Of a DNA stretch of 64,000 nucleotides, positions 47,092 through 56,925 are shown piece after piece. The DNA is from Spirobacillus cienkowskii. GTDB lineage: Bacteria; Bdellovibrionota_B; Oligoflexia; Silvanigrellales; Silvanigrellaceae. The position numbers and the translations under genes are program-made. The DNA lies in contig NZ_CP146516.1 in assembly GCF_037081835.1 (NCBI RefSeq), forward strand, positions 1,449,501 through 1,513,500, written 5' to 3'. Positions within the stretch are counted from its first letter, which is position 1. Every line of letters starts with the position of its first letter. The notes below the pieces were generated by a model that did no database searches, had not been told where the DNA came from, and saw only the letters and a program-made list of their open reading frames with translations.

Positions 47092-48087
47092 CTATTGCGT
47101 TGTAAAGGGTCCTAGCAATTTAAAATCGATACCGCCAAGCAAATCTCTTACCACAACAAAACCACCAACAGAGCTACCCGCTGATGATTTTGGATTCCAA
47201 TTGGTGTTATTTGCAGTATCAAGTTTTAGGTCTCCCGAACTCACATACCATTGCAGCCGCACTTTATAGTTAAACAATGTATTATTCGGATCTCTACCTG
47301 AAGGAACAGTAGGAAACGTTAAATTTGCAGTAATGTTTGTTTCCTCATTTGCTGGAATTGTAGCAGAACTTGCTGGTGCAACAGAAGAAATTTGAATAGG
47401 ATTATTTGTGATAGCAAGTCCACTTTTAATTTGCGCAATTTTAGACGCTGATACCCATGTGGTGAGTGGTGCCGTTGCCCACCATCCATCCGAAGAATCT
47501 GGCAAAAAATAAAACGAATAAAAACCATTATCAGACGAAACAGCAGAACTTGCTGTATAATTCAATTGAAAACCAGGTACATCCTTAGCCAAATTTAAAT
47601 AAGAATTTAAATTTGTTGTACTTAAATGTGCACAATTTACAACATAATCAAATACAGTGAGACGAAATGGAGCTGACTGAATTGTAACACTTGGAGTGGA
47701 TGCTGGTGACAAAAAATTTGCTAACGTTACCGCTGAGCCTTGACCAGGCGACACTCCTCGTGCACCACCGCCACCACTTAAATAATTATTGCCAATTGGA
47801 AATCCTTTTATACTGTTTAACGTGACTGTTGGTGTTTCTGCGGTAGGAGAAACAACAAGCAAATAAAAATGAGTTGTTGCACAACCAGTTCTCAATGGGA
47901 ATTGTTGTGTTGACGTATTGGTTAAAGTATTTCCACCAGAAATAAGAGTACTATCTTGAAACACACCAGCGACAACACGCACTTTATTAATGACATAATA
48001 TTCATTATTGCCATCATTGCATCCAACAAAAAATAAACAGAAAAATAGTTGCAAATTCACTATAATTTTTTTTCTATGACAAAACAT
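47092..48087 (-). CDS. Lipoprotein downstream of a TonB receptor
   Basis: The ATG at 48087 is preferred because AGGGTG lies upstream. The leader ends in the FFVGC lipobox, so the mature protein begins at Cys19 or so and is lipid-anchored. The remainder is beta-rich, Ser/Thr/Asn-rich, and has several glycines, including GGGGARG. No recognised domain was found. The start lies only 13 bp after the stop of the TonB-dependent receptor on the same strand, and a companion role in surface capture of the same substrate is likely by analogy with receptor-lipoprotein pairs. Confidence 0.72.
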   Translation of the reverse strand: MFCHRKKIIVNLQLFFCLFFVGCNDGNNEYYVINKVRVVAGVFQDSTLISGGNTLTNTSTQQFPLRTGCATTHFYLLVVSPTAETPTVTLNSIKGFPIGNNYLSGGGGARGVSPGQGSAVTLANFLSPASTPSVTIQSAPFRLTVFDYVVNCAHLSTTNLNSYLNLAKDVPGFQLNYTASSAVSSDNGFYSFYFLPDSSDGWWATAPLTTWVSASKIAQIKSGLAITNNPIQISSVAPASSATIPANEETNITANLTFPTVPSGRDPNNTLFNYKVRLQWYVSSGDLKLDTANNTNWNPKSSAGSSVGGFVVVRDLLGGIDFKLLGPFTTQ

Positions 48088-48100
48088 AAAGCACCCTAAA

Positions 48101-50440
48101 TTAAAATTTTGCAATAATTCCAATTGTTGGAATTATTGGCAGTGACGTTATTTCTATTTTTTTTGAGTAATCTTGATTATACGTTACAAAAGATACATTT
48201 TTTCTATTAAAAACATTTAAAATATCTAAGTAGGTTGTTAAGGTCCAATCTGGATACAAAAAATCATACTCAGTTCTAAAATCAACTTGCATAATAAATG
48301 GGTTTCTTGCATCATTTTTATTAATACCATATATATTGCCATCGGGTTGTGGTGTATATTTACCCGTATTTTGATTAAAAATTCCAGAATTTATTGAAGT
48401 ATATGGAGCTCCTGTTAAAAATTGAAACTTTGCGCCAGCTTTCCAATTTCCAGTAATTTTTTGCCCATAAACAATATTTAGAGAATGCGTTCTATCGTAT
48501 TCTGAATAACGCCAAATGCCAGTTAGTGGATCTTTAATTTCTGCGGTACTGATTCCATAACTCAACCAACCAAACCAAAAATCAGAAGGTTTTTTCTTAA
48601 TAAAAATCTCAAGCCCCTTAGCGCGAGAACTGATAGAATTTTCAAATTTATTATTTGGATTTTCTACTGCCATACCAACTAAAGACTGGCTTGTTTTACT
48701 CCACAGTTGAATATCGGCCGAAAAGTTTTCTAAAAAACTGACTTCATATCCAACCACAAGTTGTGCGCTTCTTTCTAAGCTTAATTTGGGATTGCCATAA
48801 GATGAACTGCTATATTGTACTGCAGGCATTTGACTGTAATATCCAGCAGCAAATTTTAAAATATGATCTTCTATGAGTTCGTACCGAATGCCAATTCTTG
48901 GATCAATACCTATTTGATTTGAATTAGTTCCTATTAAAACATTAACTCCAGGATTTACAGTCAAGCTTTTAATTGGCGAATATGTAACATCAAAAAATAG
49001 ATCGCCATATAATTGTGATAGTATTAAATATTGATAAACTCGAGGAGCCAATTCTGGATCAAAAAACACAGTGGGATCACCGCTTGGAAATTGCACAACA
49101 TTTAGGCCTACCGTATTGTAGGTGTATTTTGGGCGAACTCCCACGCCAAATGATAATTTTTCATCTATTTTTTTATCAACAATTAAGCCAATACCAAACA
49201 AATGGCTTTTGATATCTAATGTGTTTCCTAATATATCTTGTTGAAATAAAAAATACCGCTGTTGAAAAACAAATTTTACCACAACATCGTTACTTAAATT
49301 TAAATTATAACGCACGCCAGAAACTTGCAAATAGCTATAAAAAGAAAATTTATTTTTACCATCTGCGGTTGTGCTGTCACCAAGGCTTGCCGACAAAGAC
49401 GCTCTATCTGCTGCACCAACCAGATAACCCTGCCAAGTCCCTAACGCATGATTGCCATTGAGTACCAACTGATAGTCCGTTGCTTGCGGAATTGTCACAA
49501 AGCTTGAAGACCCTGCGATTTTTTGAATAAGTGGTTTGTATAATTCAAGATATGTTCTTCTAAATCCAAGTCTATAGCCTATGGCATTATCATTTGAGTT
49601 TTGTTGCGTTACATTTTCGGACTGAGTTTGTGTGGTATCTGTTTTAGGAGCATCAAGGCGCCCTTCCATGTAAATTCCTGTTTGAACAAGACCTAAATCA
49701 TATTCACCTGACAACCGTTCTGGAGTTGTATTCTGACTTTTTAATTGAATCACTCCTCCAATAGTATCTGCATATCTTGAACTAAAACTTCCTGGAAAAA
49801 AGTCCATTGCTTCAATCATTTTTGGAGGAATAATTGTTTCTGCACCTCCAAAATGAAAAATAAAGGGAAAGACCAAATCATCATAAAAAAAGGAGTTGTC
49901 TCCAGGCAAACCACCTCTAACCACCAGATCAGCACTTCCTACATTTGCAGGAAGAACAGAGGGCAATGTTTGCAGTACCCTTACAGGATCCCGCCCCGCT
50001 CCTGGAGTTTGGGTAAATTCTTCTTGTTGAAATGTATTTTGGGAAATTTCATTTTTTTGCTTGGCTCGAATGACTCCAAATCCCCCATAAACGGGAGCTG
50101 GTTCTAATTGAAACGGAGAAGATGATAAAAGCTTTCCATTTTTAATTTCAATTGTTAAATCTTGAAAATTGTCGGCACGAATTAAAATTCCAGAAGACGA
50201 TTTGTCAATATAAAACTCAAACGAACCATCTTTGTTTGTCCGAACAAATGAATTACGATTGCTTTGATCAATAATCAACGCGTCGGCAATAGGATTTTTT
50301 GATCCCAATTGTTTAACAATTCCTTCAATACAAATTTTATTTAAATCTTGAGATTTAACACATGCATTCGCATGGGAAAAACAAAACACAATTTGCACAA
50401 AAAATAAGCAAATTATCGTTGATAATCGATTTTTAAACAT
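48101..50440 (-). CDS. TonB-dependent outer-membrane receptor with carboxypeptidase-like N-domain
   Basis: The ATG at 50440 follows AGGT. A signal peptide ends SHANAC. Residues about 30-105 form a carboxypeptidase-regulatory-like domain (AFVRTNKDGSFEFYID region), and about 130-240 form the plug (PGAGRDPVRVLQTLPSVLPA then VVRGGLPGDNSFFYDD). The remaining part is the barrel, ending in IIPTIGIIAKF, a typical final aromatic strand. Such receptors import siderophores, vitamins or oligomers using TonB energy. The substrate cannot be told, as no enzyme or ABC transporter accompanies it. The lipoprotein gene follows directly. The start of a TonB-like protein may lie at the right edge of the window. 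Confidence 0.93.
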   Translation of the reverse strand: MFKNRLSTIICLFFVQIVFCFSHANACVKSQDLNKICIEGIVKQLGSKNPIADALIIDQSNRNSFVRTNKDGSFEFYIDKSSSGILIRADNFQDLTIEIKNGKLLSSSPFQLEPAPVYGGFGVIRAKQKNEISQNTFQQEEFTQTPGAGRDPVRVLQTLPSVLPANVGSADLVVRGGLPGDNSFFYDDLVFPFIFHFGGAETIIPPKMIEAMDFFPGSFSSRYADTIGGVIQLKSQNTTPERLSGEYDLGLVQTGIYMEGRLDAPKTDTTQTQSENVTQQNSNDNAIGYRLGFRRTYLELYKPLIQKIAGSSSFVTIPQATDYQLVLNGNHALGTWQGYLVGAADRASLSASLGDSTTADGKNKFSFYSYLQVSGVRYNLNLSNDVVVKFVFQQRYFLFQQDILGNTLDIKSHLFGIGLIVDKKIDEKLSFGVGVRPKYTYNTVGLNVVQFPSGDPTVFFDPELAPRVYQYLILSQLYGDLFFDVTYSPIKSLTVNPGVNVLIGTNSNQIGIDPRIGIRYELIEDHILKFAAGYYSQMPAVQYSSSSYGNPKLSLERSAQLVVGYEVSFLENFSADIQLWSKTSQSLVGMAVENPNNKFENSISSRAKGLEIFIKKKPSDFWFGWLSYGISTAEIKDPLTGIWRYSEYDRTHSLNIVYGQKITGNWKAGAKFQFLTGAPYTSINSGIFNQNTGKYTPQPDGNIYGINKNDARNPFIMQVDFRTEYDFLYPDWTLTTYLDILNVFNRKNVSFVTYNQDYSKKIEITSLPIIPTIGIIAKF

Positions 50441-50605
50441 AAAATTGTACCTAAAATAAAAAATTAATAACAAAAAATTTTACGGCCAATGATCATGCAA
50501 CGATAAAAGATAGCATAAAATTGAGAAAAATAAAAATTTGCCAACTCGATAATTAACAATTATTATTTCTTGTTTGAAAGAAGATTTGATAGATAAGGAA
50601 ACACT

Positions 50606-52258
50606 GTGTTCAAAAAGTACGTTCAAAAAAATATTTTTACAAAAATTAAGTTTAATAGCCAATTTAATTGGAAACAAAGTTGGGTATGGGTAATTTTAAT
50701 TGCGACTTGTTTACTAAGACTATTTTGGTCTGCCAATTTTCCAATCGGTAATGATGAAGCGTATTACTGGGACTGGTCAAGGCAGTTACAATTAAGTTAT
50801 GTTGACGCCCCACCTTTTGTTGCTTGGATCGCATTTCTAGGAGGACTTCTTTTTTCTGGAGAAATTGGGGTACGTTTATTTATTCCTATTTTTTATTTTT
50901 TTACAACTATATTTTTAATTTTATGTGCTCGAGAAATTGAAATTATAAAAAATCGACAATTAACTAATGAAACTGTTATTTCTATTTTTATACTCAGCCA
51001 ACTTATTCCTATATTTAGCCTTGAAGGAATGATGTTAATTCCAGATGGTCCGTTATTATTTGGAATTTCTGGAGCATTATTTTATTTATTAAAAGCAAAC
51101 CGAAAAGCTTTACATAAAAATTCTTCCTTAGCAATAAAAGACGGTTTATTATTGGGAATTTTTCTTGGTCTTGCAGGTCTATCAAAATATCATGCATTAC
51201 CAATTTCTATTGGTTTTTTTATAGCGACATTGGTTTTTCGCGGCATTAGTGCAAGCATTAAAGACTATAAATTTTGGTTTGTCGCAATTTTTGTTTCTAT
51301 TGTAATTTCCAGTCCTGTTTTTGTTTGGAATTATAATAACAATTATGCCTCATTTCGCTTTCAGTCGCAACATGGATTTTCTGATTTTAATTTTAGTTTT
51401 TATACAATTTTTAAATTTTTTCTCGGTATTTCACTTTACTTAATGCCTTGGTTTTTTATATCTTTACTCTATTTTTCATTTAAAGAACTCAAAAAAAACA
51501 AATACTATAACTCTCCTGCAATTTTTTCGATAATCCCGTTTTATTTTTTATTTTTAATAATTTTAATATCTTCAATGGGTAAACAAACGCTTGCTCACTG
51601 GGTTATGCCTGGATTTTTACTTTTAATCCCTGCATTTGCTATTAATTGGAAGCCTTTACAATCAAAATATAAATCAATTTGGAAAAAATTATTTTACTTA
51701 TCATTTGCAATTTCAATTATAATTCCAACTTTATTGAGTTTTAATTTTATTAATAATTTTATAATAAGAACTTATGCATACATTAATGGAAATTCTGATA
51801 CTCTTTTTCAGTTTTATATATGGAAAGACTTAGAAATTTTTATGCAAGATCAACAAAATATATTGCTTTCCTTAAATGAATATAAACAAAATGAATTAGT
51901 TTCAAAAAAATGTGACAATGAGTATGAAATTGCCTCACTCAAGTGGTTTTGGACAGCACAAATGGCATTTCATTTTAAACATCAACCAAAAATTTATAAT
52001 TTTGATTTCGATAACAGTTCATTTTATACTTGGCGTGATAAACTTTATGAGCTGGCTGAGTGCAAAATTATTATTGTAGGTAGTCAAGATCATTTTCAGG
52101 CAAATGAAATATTTAAAATTATGAATGTTGAAGAAATAAAAAAATTTACTCTCTCTCCTTATACAGGAAAAAACATTGTTTTTATTAAAGGAAGTTTAAA
52201 AGAAGAAGGGGTTCTTAGAAAAATTTATGAAAACACTCTAATAAATATCAGATATTAA
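50606..52258 (+). CDS. Glycosyltransferase family 39-like membrane protein (ArnT/PMT type)
   Basis: The GTG start has AAGGA 6 nt upstream. The protein has about ten hydrophobic segments. The first large periplasmic loop contains NDEAYYWDWS with the catalytic-type acidic residues of the DPM/ArnT/PMT group, followed by DAPPFVAWIAFL. Members transfer sugars from polyprenyl phosphate donors to lipid A, proteins or lipids. The acceptor is unknown here. The C-terminal 130 residues form a soluble domain (EYEIASLKWFWTAQMAFH). It is divergent from the TonB receptor. Confidence 0.88.
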   Translation: MFKKYVQKNIFTKIKFNSQFNWKQSWVWVILIATCLLRLFWSANFPIGNDEAYYWDWSRQLQLSYVDAPPFVAWIAFLGGLLFSGEIGVRLFIPIFYFFTTIFLILCAREIEIIKNRQLTNETVISIFILSQLIPIFSLEGMMLIPDGPLLFGISGALFYLLKANRKALHKNSSLAIKDGLLLGIFLGLAGLSKYHALPISIGFFIATLVFRGISASIKDYKFWFVAIFVSIVISSPVFVWNYNNNYASFRFQSQHGFSDFNFSFYTIFKFFLGISLYLMPWFFISLLYFSFKELKKNKYYNSPAIFSIIPFYFLFLIILISSMGKQTLAHWVMPGFLLLIPAFAINWKPLQSKYKSIWKKLFYLSFAISIIIPTLLSFNFINNFIIRTYAYINGNSDTLFQFYIWKDLEIFMQDQQNILLSLNEYKQNELVSKKCDNEYEIASLKWFWTAQMAFHFKHQPKIYNFDFDNSSFYTWRDKLYELAECKIIIVGSQDHFQANEIFKIMNVEEIKKFTLSPYTGKNIVFIKGSLKEEGVLRKIYENTLINIRY

Positions 52259-52370
52259 ACAAATTGATCGGACATAGAAAAGATGACAATCAAGCCTTGT
52301 TAGTTTTAACATTCTATTTTAAAACAGCATTTGTTTGTTGCTTGCTGGCTTCAATTCAAAGGAGAATCAC

Positions 52371-52628
52371 TTGAAAAAAGTTAAAATTTACACAACAACA
52401 GTTTGTCCATACTGTAACTCTGCAAAAAATCTTTTTAAAAATTTAAACATTGAATACGAAGAAATCAATCTTGATAACAATTCTGAACTCAGAGCGAAAC
52501 TTTCGCAAGAAAATAACGGTTGGCGAACTGTACCCATGGTATTTATTGGCGATAAATTTATTGGTGGTTTTGATGATACAAACAAACTACACAGAGAGGG
52601 AAAACTTTTAAGCTTAATTCATTCTTAA
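52371..52628 (+). CDS. grxC: Glutaredoxin 3
   Basis: TTG 52371 has AAAGGAG 6 nt upstream and gives the 85-residue length expected of GrxC. The redox motif is CPYC (residues 12-15), with the later TVPMVFIGDKFIGGFDD giving the cis-Pro and glutathione-binding Gly-Gly. It reduces protein mixed disulfides with glutathione. It is followed after 8 bp by the LptE-like gene. Confidence 0.94.
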   Translation: MKKVKIYTTTVCPYCNSAKNLFKNLNIEYEEINLDNNSELRAKLSQENNGWRTVPMVFIGDKFIGGFDDTNKLHREGKLLSLIHS

Positions 52629-52636
52629 TTAAATTT

Positions 52637-53380
52637 ATGTTCCTAAATAACACATTTTTTAAAAAAAGTTTTAAAATGGCAAAAAAAATCTTTATTCTTT
52701 TAGTGATCTCATTAAATTGCTCTGCCTGCGTTATTGGGTTTAGTAATTTTCAAAATCACATCCCAGAAGAGTATGCAAAAGTATACGTGCCAGCAGCAAT
52801 TGATAATTCTATTTATTCTGGCAATTCTAGCAGATTAACTCAAGCTATCCGTAAAGAACTTTCTTTAAGAACAGATTTACAGTTAACAGATATCAATCAT
52901 GCTCAATGGGCACTTTTTATCAAAATAACAGATCGCTTGCAAAACATTATTGCTGTAGATGACTGCAAAAATCCCTCTGCCGCTTCGATTGCAAACGGTG
53001 CCTATCTATGCTCTAAAATTCATCCAGAACTGACGAATCAAGCAAATGTCCCTTATTCACTCAATCAACCAAACATTTCTCCTGCAAAAGAGGAATTATC
53101 ACTTATTGCTGAAATTAAAGCCATAGACCTCAATACTGGAAATGTAATTTGGGCTAAGGAATACAGTTCAAAAAATATTCAACCAATTTCTTTTCATGAA
53201 ATTGGAGATACAGACGGCAAAACAGTAAAATACATGCAATGGACTCCTGATCTTCATGTTCTGCGATATCAAGAAGCTGTTGATAATGCCGTCATGTCTT
53301 TTGCAAATACAGTAGCAAGCGACGTGCTAAAAACAATTTTTGCTTCAATGCCGAAGCGCGGTTCCAAAAGCACCAATTGA
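52637..53380 (+). CDS. LptE-like LPS assembly lipoprotein
   Basis: LptE plugs the LptD barrel at the outer membrane. A hydrophobic leader ends in the LNCSAC lipobox. The mature part begins with VYVPAAIDNSIYSGNSSRLTQ and then RKELSLRTDLQLTD, the characteristic LptE pattern of a strand, turn and helix. The remainder is beta-alpha with four cysteines. There are two candidate starts, ATG 52637 and ATG 52676; neither has a clear ribosome site. lptD is not in the window. Family assignment is by pattern and would need a profile search to confirm. Confidence 0.68.
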   Translation: MFLNNTFFKKSFKMAKKIFILLVISLNCSACVIGFSNFQNHIPEEYAKVYVPAAIDNSIYSGNSSRLTQAIRKELSLRTDLQLTDINHAQWALFIKITDRLQNIIAVDDCKNPSAASIANGAYLCSKIHPELTNQANVPYSLNQPNISPAKEELSLIAEIKAIDLNTGNVIWAKEYSSKNIQPISFHEIGDTDGKTVKYMQWTPDLHVLRYQEAVDNAVMSFANTVASDVLKTIFASMPKRGSKSTN

Positions 53381-53413
53381 TAAAATAGGTGACGAGAGAT
53401 TGAAAAAAATAAA

Positions 53414-53432
53414 CACAAAATGTAGTTTTGTG
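53414..53432 (+). repeat. Small perfect hairpin between LptE-like and tkt genes
   Basis: CACAAAA at 53414-53420 and TTTTGTG at 53426-53432 form a 7-bp stem with a 5-nt loop. It lies in the leader of the transketolase gene and might end the upstream transcript, although the T run after it is interrupted. Confidence 0.3.
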
Positions 53433-53476
53433 GCGTTTTCATGTGAAGATTAACAACTCTTAAGTGGAGAGTCTCT

Positions 53477-55564
53477 ATGTTGTCAAATTTTGTTTCAAAA
53501 CATAAAAAAGAGTTAGAAAATATTGCGCTTGCAGTAAGGCTACTGAGCATGGATGCCGTTTTGAAAGCGAAATCTGGTCATATTGGCTTACCACTTGGGG
53601 GTGCTGAAATGGGCACCCTTCTTTATTTTGCAGTGATGCGCCATGATCCTCAGAACCCTCAATGGCTCAATCGCGATCGATTTGTGTTGTCTGCAGGCCA
53701 CGGAAGCATGCTCCAATATTCTTTATTGCATCTTTCAGGGTATAAACTTCCTATAGAAGAAATTATTCAATTTCGCCAAATAGGCAGCCTTACCCCAGGG
53801 CATCCCGAATTTGGGCATACACCAGGTATCGAATGCACCACAGGCCCCTTAGGCCAAGGCATTTCTCATGCAGTGGGTATGGCGCTTGCTGAAAGAATGC
53901 TCGCAGCCCGCTTTAATAGTCAACATCATCAACTGATTGAGCATAATACTTTTGTCATTGCAGGCGATGGATGCTTGATGGAGGGTGTGAGCAGCGAAGC
54001 ATCAAGCTTTGCTGGGCATTTAAAACTCAATAAACTGATTACCCTTTATGATGCGAATAACATTACTATTGATGGAACAATTGACATCTCATTTTCTGAA
54101 AATGTTGCACAACGCTATGAAGCTTACGGCTGGAATGTTCTCTATGCAAATGGCAACAACTTTGACTCCCTCTCTCAAGCAATGGAAACGGCTTTAACAA
54201 ACGCTAATCGTCCTCAAGGTGAAACAGGACCAACGCTTATTATTTGCAAAACAATACCTGGCAAAGGCTCTCCAAAGTGGGAAGGGAAACCAAAAATTCA
54301 CGGCAATCCCATGAGTGAAGACGATGTCAAAGAAGCAAAACAACATTTAGGAATTTCAAATTTAGAACCTTTTTTTGTTCCTGATTACTGCCTCGTTTCT
54401 GCAAAAAAAATGATGGAACTTCGCTCAGAACATGTTTTAGATTGGAAAAAATCGTTTGAAAAAATTATGCAACAATGGGAAATAGAAACCCCTGAAAAAC
54501 TAAAACTTTGGAACTTGCATTTTTATTCGAATAAAGCAATAAACAGCAAAATTAATGATGATACTTGGCAATCAGCGCTCGCTAAAATGGCAACCCGTGT
54601 TGCAAGTGGCAAAGCTCTGTGTGCGTTAGCAGCCACAGATCCAACATTAGTGGGAGGATCTGCAGATCTTGCAGGTAGCAATGCAACAACTTTACCCAAT
54701 ACTTCGTTTATAACGGCAACAGATTTTTCTGGCAGAAATATTCATTTTGGTGTGCGTGAGCATGGCATGGCAGCCATTTGCAACGGCATTACCTTGCATG
54801 GAGGACTGCGTGCATACTGTGCTACAATGGTCGTTTTTTCTGATTACATGCGCCCAGCAATCCGTTTAGCAGCTTTAATGCAAATCCCAACTTTATTTAT
54901 ATTAACTCACGATAGCTATGCAGTTGGAGAAGATGGCCCTACCCATCAACCTATCGAACACGCAGCATCACTGAGAGCAATCCCTAACCTAAACGTTATT
55001 CGACCAGCTGATGCCATAGAAACATTTGCTGCATGGGAATTTGCGGTTTCAAGCACGTCACAACCAACTGCACTTTTATTAACACGTCAAGACCTCAATA
55101 ATTTAGACGAATTGATTGATTCGCCACGTACATTAAGAACAATCAATGAAGGACTCGTAAACGGTGGATACATCGTTAAAGATTTCAATAACACAGCTCA
55201 CGCACAAAAAATCATTCTTGTTGCTTCGGGAAGCGAAGTCGGACTCGCTCTCCAAACAGCATCACTGTTAGAAAAGCAACCAAATGAAAAACCTATTTCT
55301 ATTCGCGTGATCAGTGCGCCAATTCCGCAAAGACTGCCTGAAAATCCAATTTGGTTAAACAAATTTCTGCCAAAAGAGATTCCAGTCATTGCAATTGAAG
55401 CAGGCTCTCACATGGGATGGGGAGAAATTGTTGGCAGGGATGGAAAGATTTTTGGTTTAAAGAATTTTGGAGAATCGGCACCCGCCCAGAAATTGGCACA
55501 ACATTTTGGTTTTACGCCCGAAAAAATGTCAGAAAATATTTTAAATTTTTTACAAATCAGGTAG
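53477..55564 (+). CDS. tkt: Transketolase
   Basis: Transketolase moves two-carbon units in the pentose phosphate pathway. Thiamine-diphosphate motif GDGCLMEGVSSEASSFAG (about residue 153) and its following NNITIDG fit the family. The pyrimidine-binding half carries FGVREHGMAAICNG, and TCTGPLGQGI-like GPLGQGISHAVG lies before the first motif. The 695-residue length is full. GGAGAG precedes the ATG. The PAP2 gene starts 12 bp after the stop on the same strand. Confidence 0.96.
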   Translation: MLSNFVSKHKKELENIALAVRLLSMDAVLKAKSGHIGLPLGGAEMGTLLYFAVMRHDPQNPQWLNRDRFVLSAGHGSMLQYSLLHLSGYKLPIEEIIQFRQIGSLTPGHPEFGHTPGIECTTGPLGQGISHAVGMALAERMLAARFNSQHHQLIEHNTFVIAGDGCLMEGVSSEASSFAGHLKLNKLITLYDANNITIDGTIDISFSENVAQRYEAYGWNVLYANGNNFDSLSQAMETALTNANRPQGETGPTLIICKTIPGKGSPKWEGKPKIHGNPMSEDDVKEAKQHLGISNLEPFFVPDYCLVSAKKMMELRSEHVLDWKKSFEKIMQQWEIETPEKLKLWNLHFYSNKAINSKINDDTWQSALAKMATRVASGKALCALAATDPTLVGGSADLAGSNATTLPNTSFITATDFSGRNIHFGVREHGMAAICNGITLHGGLRAYCATMVVFSDYMRPAIRLAALMQIPTLFILTHDSYAVGEDGPTHQPIEHAASLRAIPNLNVIRPADAIETFAAWEFAVSSTSQPTALLLTRQDLNNLDELIDSPRTLRTINEGLVNGGYIVKDFNNTAHAQKIILVASGSEVGLALQTASLLEKQPNEKPISIRVISAPIPQRLPENPIWLNKFLPKEIPVIAIEAGSHMGWGEIVGRDGKIFGLKNFGESAPAQKLAQHFGFTPEKMSENILNFLQIR

Positions 55565-55576
55565 CTTTTCTAATCT

Positions 55577-56122
55577 ATGAAAGAAAAATTATACAATTCA
55601 TTAGAAAAAATTAACAAGACAAATGCTAATATAATATATGCATTCCTATTATTTTGTATTTTTACATTTAAAATTTTATATTACAATCAACAAAATTTTG
55701 ATTTCTGGATTGAAACTATTGGAACAATATTACAACTTGCACTGCCTTTTTATGTGGTTGTTCCTTTATTATGGAAAAAAGATTTTCTTGGCACGAAACA
55801 AATGCTAAAATTTTTAATTGCTGTATTAATTATCATATGGTCACTCAAACTTGGTTTGAGTGACTTACTTGGCTTTAATACAACACGTCCACGAGGAGGA
55901 GACATGAGCTTTCCAAGTGGGCATACAGCAGGTGCATTCTTGGGAGGCGTGTTTTTAAGCATTCGGTATGGCTGGAAATATGCTTTAGTGGTATTGCCTT
56001 TGGCTTTTTACGTTGCTTTTTCAAGAATTTTTTCAAAAGCTCATTGGCCGGCTGATGTTGTTGCATCAATTGTAATTTGCACAATCTTAGGTTTAATGAT
56101 TGTAAGACCATTCAAAAAATAG
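55577..56122 (+). CDS. PAP2-family membrane phosphatase
   Basis: This lipid-type phosphatase has about five membrane helices. The three PAP2 motifs are readable: TRPRGGDMSF (around 96-105), PSGHTAGAF, and SRIFSKAHWPADVV. The catalytic histidines in GH and AH are conserved. It would dephosphorylate a lipid phosphate, such as undecaprenyl pyrophosphate or phosphatidic acid, on the periplasmic side. It follows transketolase after 12 bp and precedes the membrane nuclease gene by 35 bp, suggesting one transcript. Confidence 0.9.
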   Translation: MKEKLYNSLEKINKTNANIIYAFLLFCIFTFKILYYNQQNFDFWIETIGTILQLALPFYVVVPLLWKKDFLGTKQMLKFLIAVLIIIWSLKLGLSDLLGFNTTRPRGGDMSFPSGHTAGAFLGGVFLSIRYGWKYALVVLPLAFYVAFSRIFSKAHWPADVVASIVICTILGLMIVRPFKK

Positions 56123-56157
56123 TCTTTTTATACTAAATTATATATCAGGGAACAAGG

Positions 56158-56925
56158 ATGTTACCTAGCAGCTTATCCGAGATAAATAGCGATTGGTTTT
56201 ATTATTTTAAAATAATAATATTTTTTATTGTTTTTACTTGCTTAATTCTTTTATTTCATTCTTTATTTAAAAAATTTTTAGTTAAAACAAGAATAATAAA
56301 TTTTTGCTTTTTAATATTTTTTATGATAGCTTATTTTTTTCAAAATCAAGGCTTATATAAATTTACTAGTTTTATTTTTTATACTGTATTAATAATTTTA
56401 TTTCAATTTATTATAACAAAATGCTTCGCATTTATTAAAAATTCTATACAAAAATTTAAACTTATTTTATTTAAGACACCAAAACCTAAATTCAATAAAT
56501 TTGGAACACCGCATATTTTAACTTCTTTTGGATTAAAAGTAAGAAGTAAAAGTGAAGTTTTTATTGCAGAAAAATTATATGAACAAAAAATTACTTTTTT
56601 TTACGAAAAACCACTAACCGCCGATGGTAAAACATATTATCCTGATTTTACAATTTATCATGGGAAAAAAACTTACTACTGGGAACATTTTGGACTATTG
56701 AGTGATAAAACCTATTATCAAAAAACTGAAATCAAATTAAAATGGTATAAAAAAAACTTTCCAAACAAACTTGTTTGGACTAAAGAAAGTCCGCAATTAT
56801 TACTTGAAATTGAAAAAGAACTAGAAAAAATTACGAAAACTAAGCCGCAGAATCGGTATCGTCGCTTTCTAAGCCGGCAGCCCCATGGGAAAAAGGAACA
56901 TGAATCTCAAACTCGCCATATTTAA
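56158..56925 (+). CDS. Membrane-anchored PD-(D/E)XK-like nuclease domain protein
   Basis: Three hydrophobic segments (about 18-36, 46-62 and 70-90) precede a soluble domain that has the outline of the PD-(D/E)XK superfamily: VRSKSEVFIAEKL (Glu133), YYPDFTIYHGKK (Asp163) and YYWEHFG (Glu176-His177), then KLKWYKKNFP. These match the E, PD and E-x-H positions of restriction-endonuclease-like domains found on some helicases. Combined with the anchors, the nuclease domain should face one side of the inner membrane; helix topology cannot be fixed by eye. The last 28 residues are encoded inside the 3' end of the convergent reductase-like gene (86-bp overlap). The function is not known. Confidence 0.7.
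   Translation: MLPSSLSEINSDWFYYFKIIIFFIVFTCLILLFHSLFKKFLVKTRIINFCFLIFFMIAYFFQNQGLYKFTSFIFYTVLIILFQFIITKCFAFIKNSIQKFKLILFKTPKPKFNKFGTPHILTSFGLKVRSKSEVFIAEKLYEQKITFFYEKPLTADGKTYYPDFTIYHGKKTYYWEHFGLLSDKTYYQKTEIKLKWYKKNFPNKLVWTKESPQLLLEIEKELEKITKTKPQNRYRRFLSRQPHGKKEHESQTRHI

Noticed and set aside
50412-50426. ATTATC-GTT-GATAAT inverted repeat near the TonB receptor start (Fur-box candidate)
   Set aside because: The half-sites are in the opposite orientation to a Fur box, and they lie inside the first codons of the gene.
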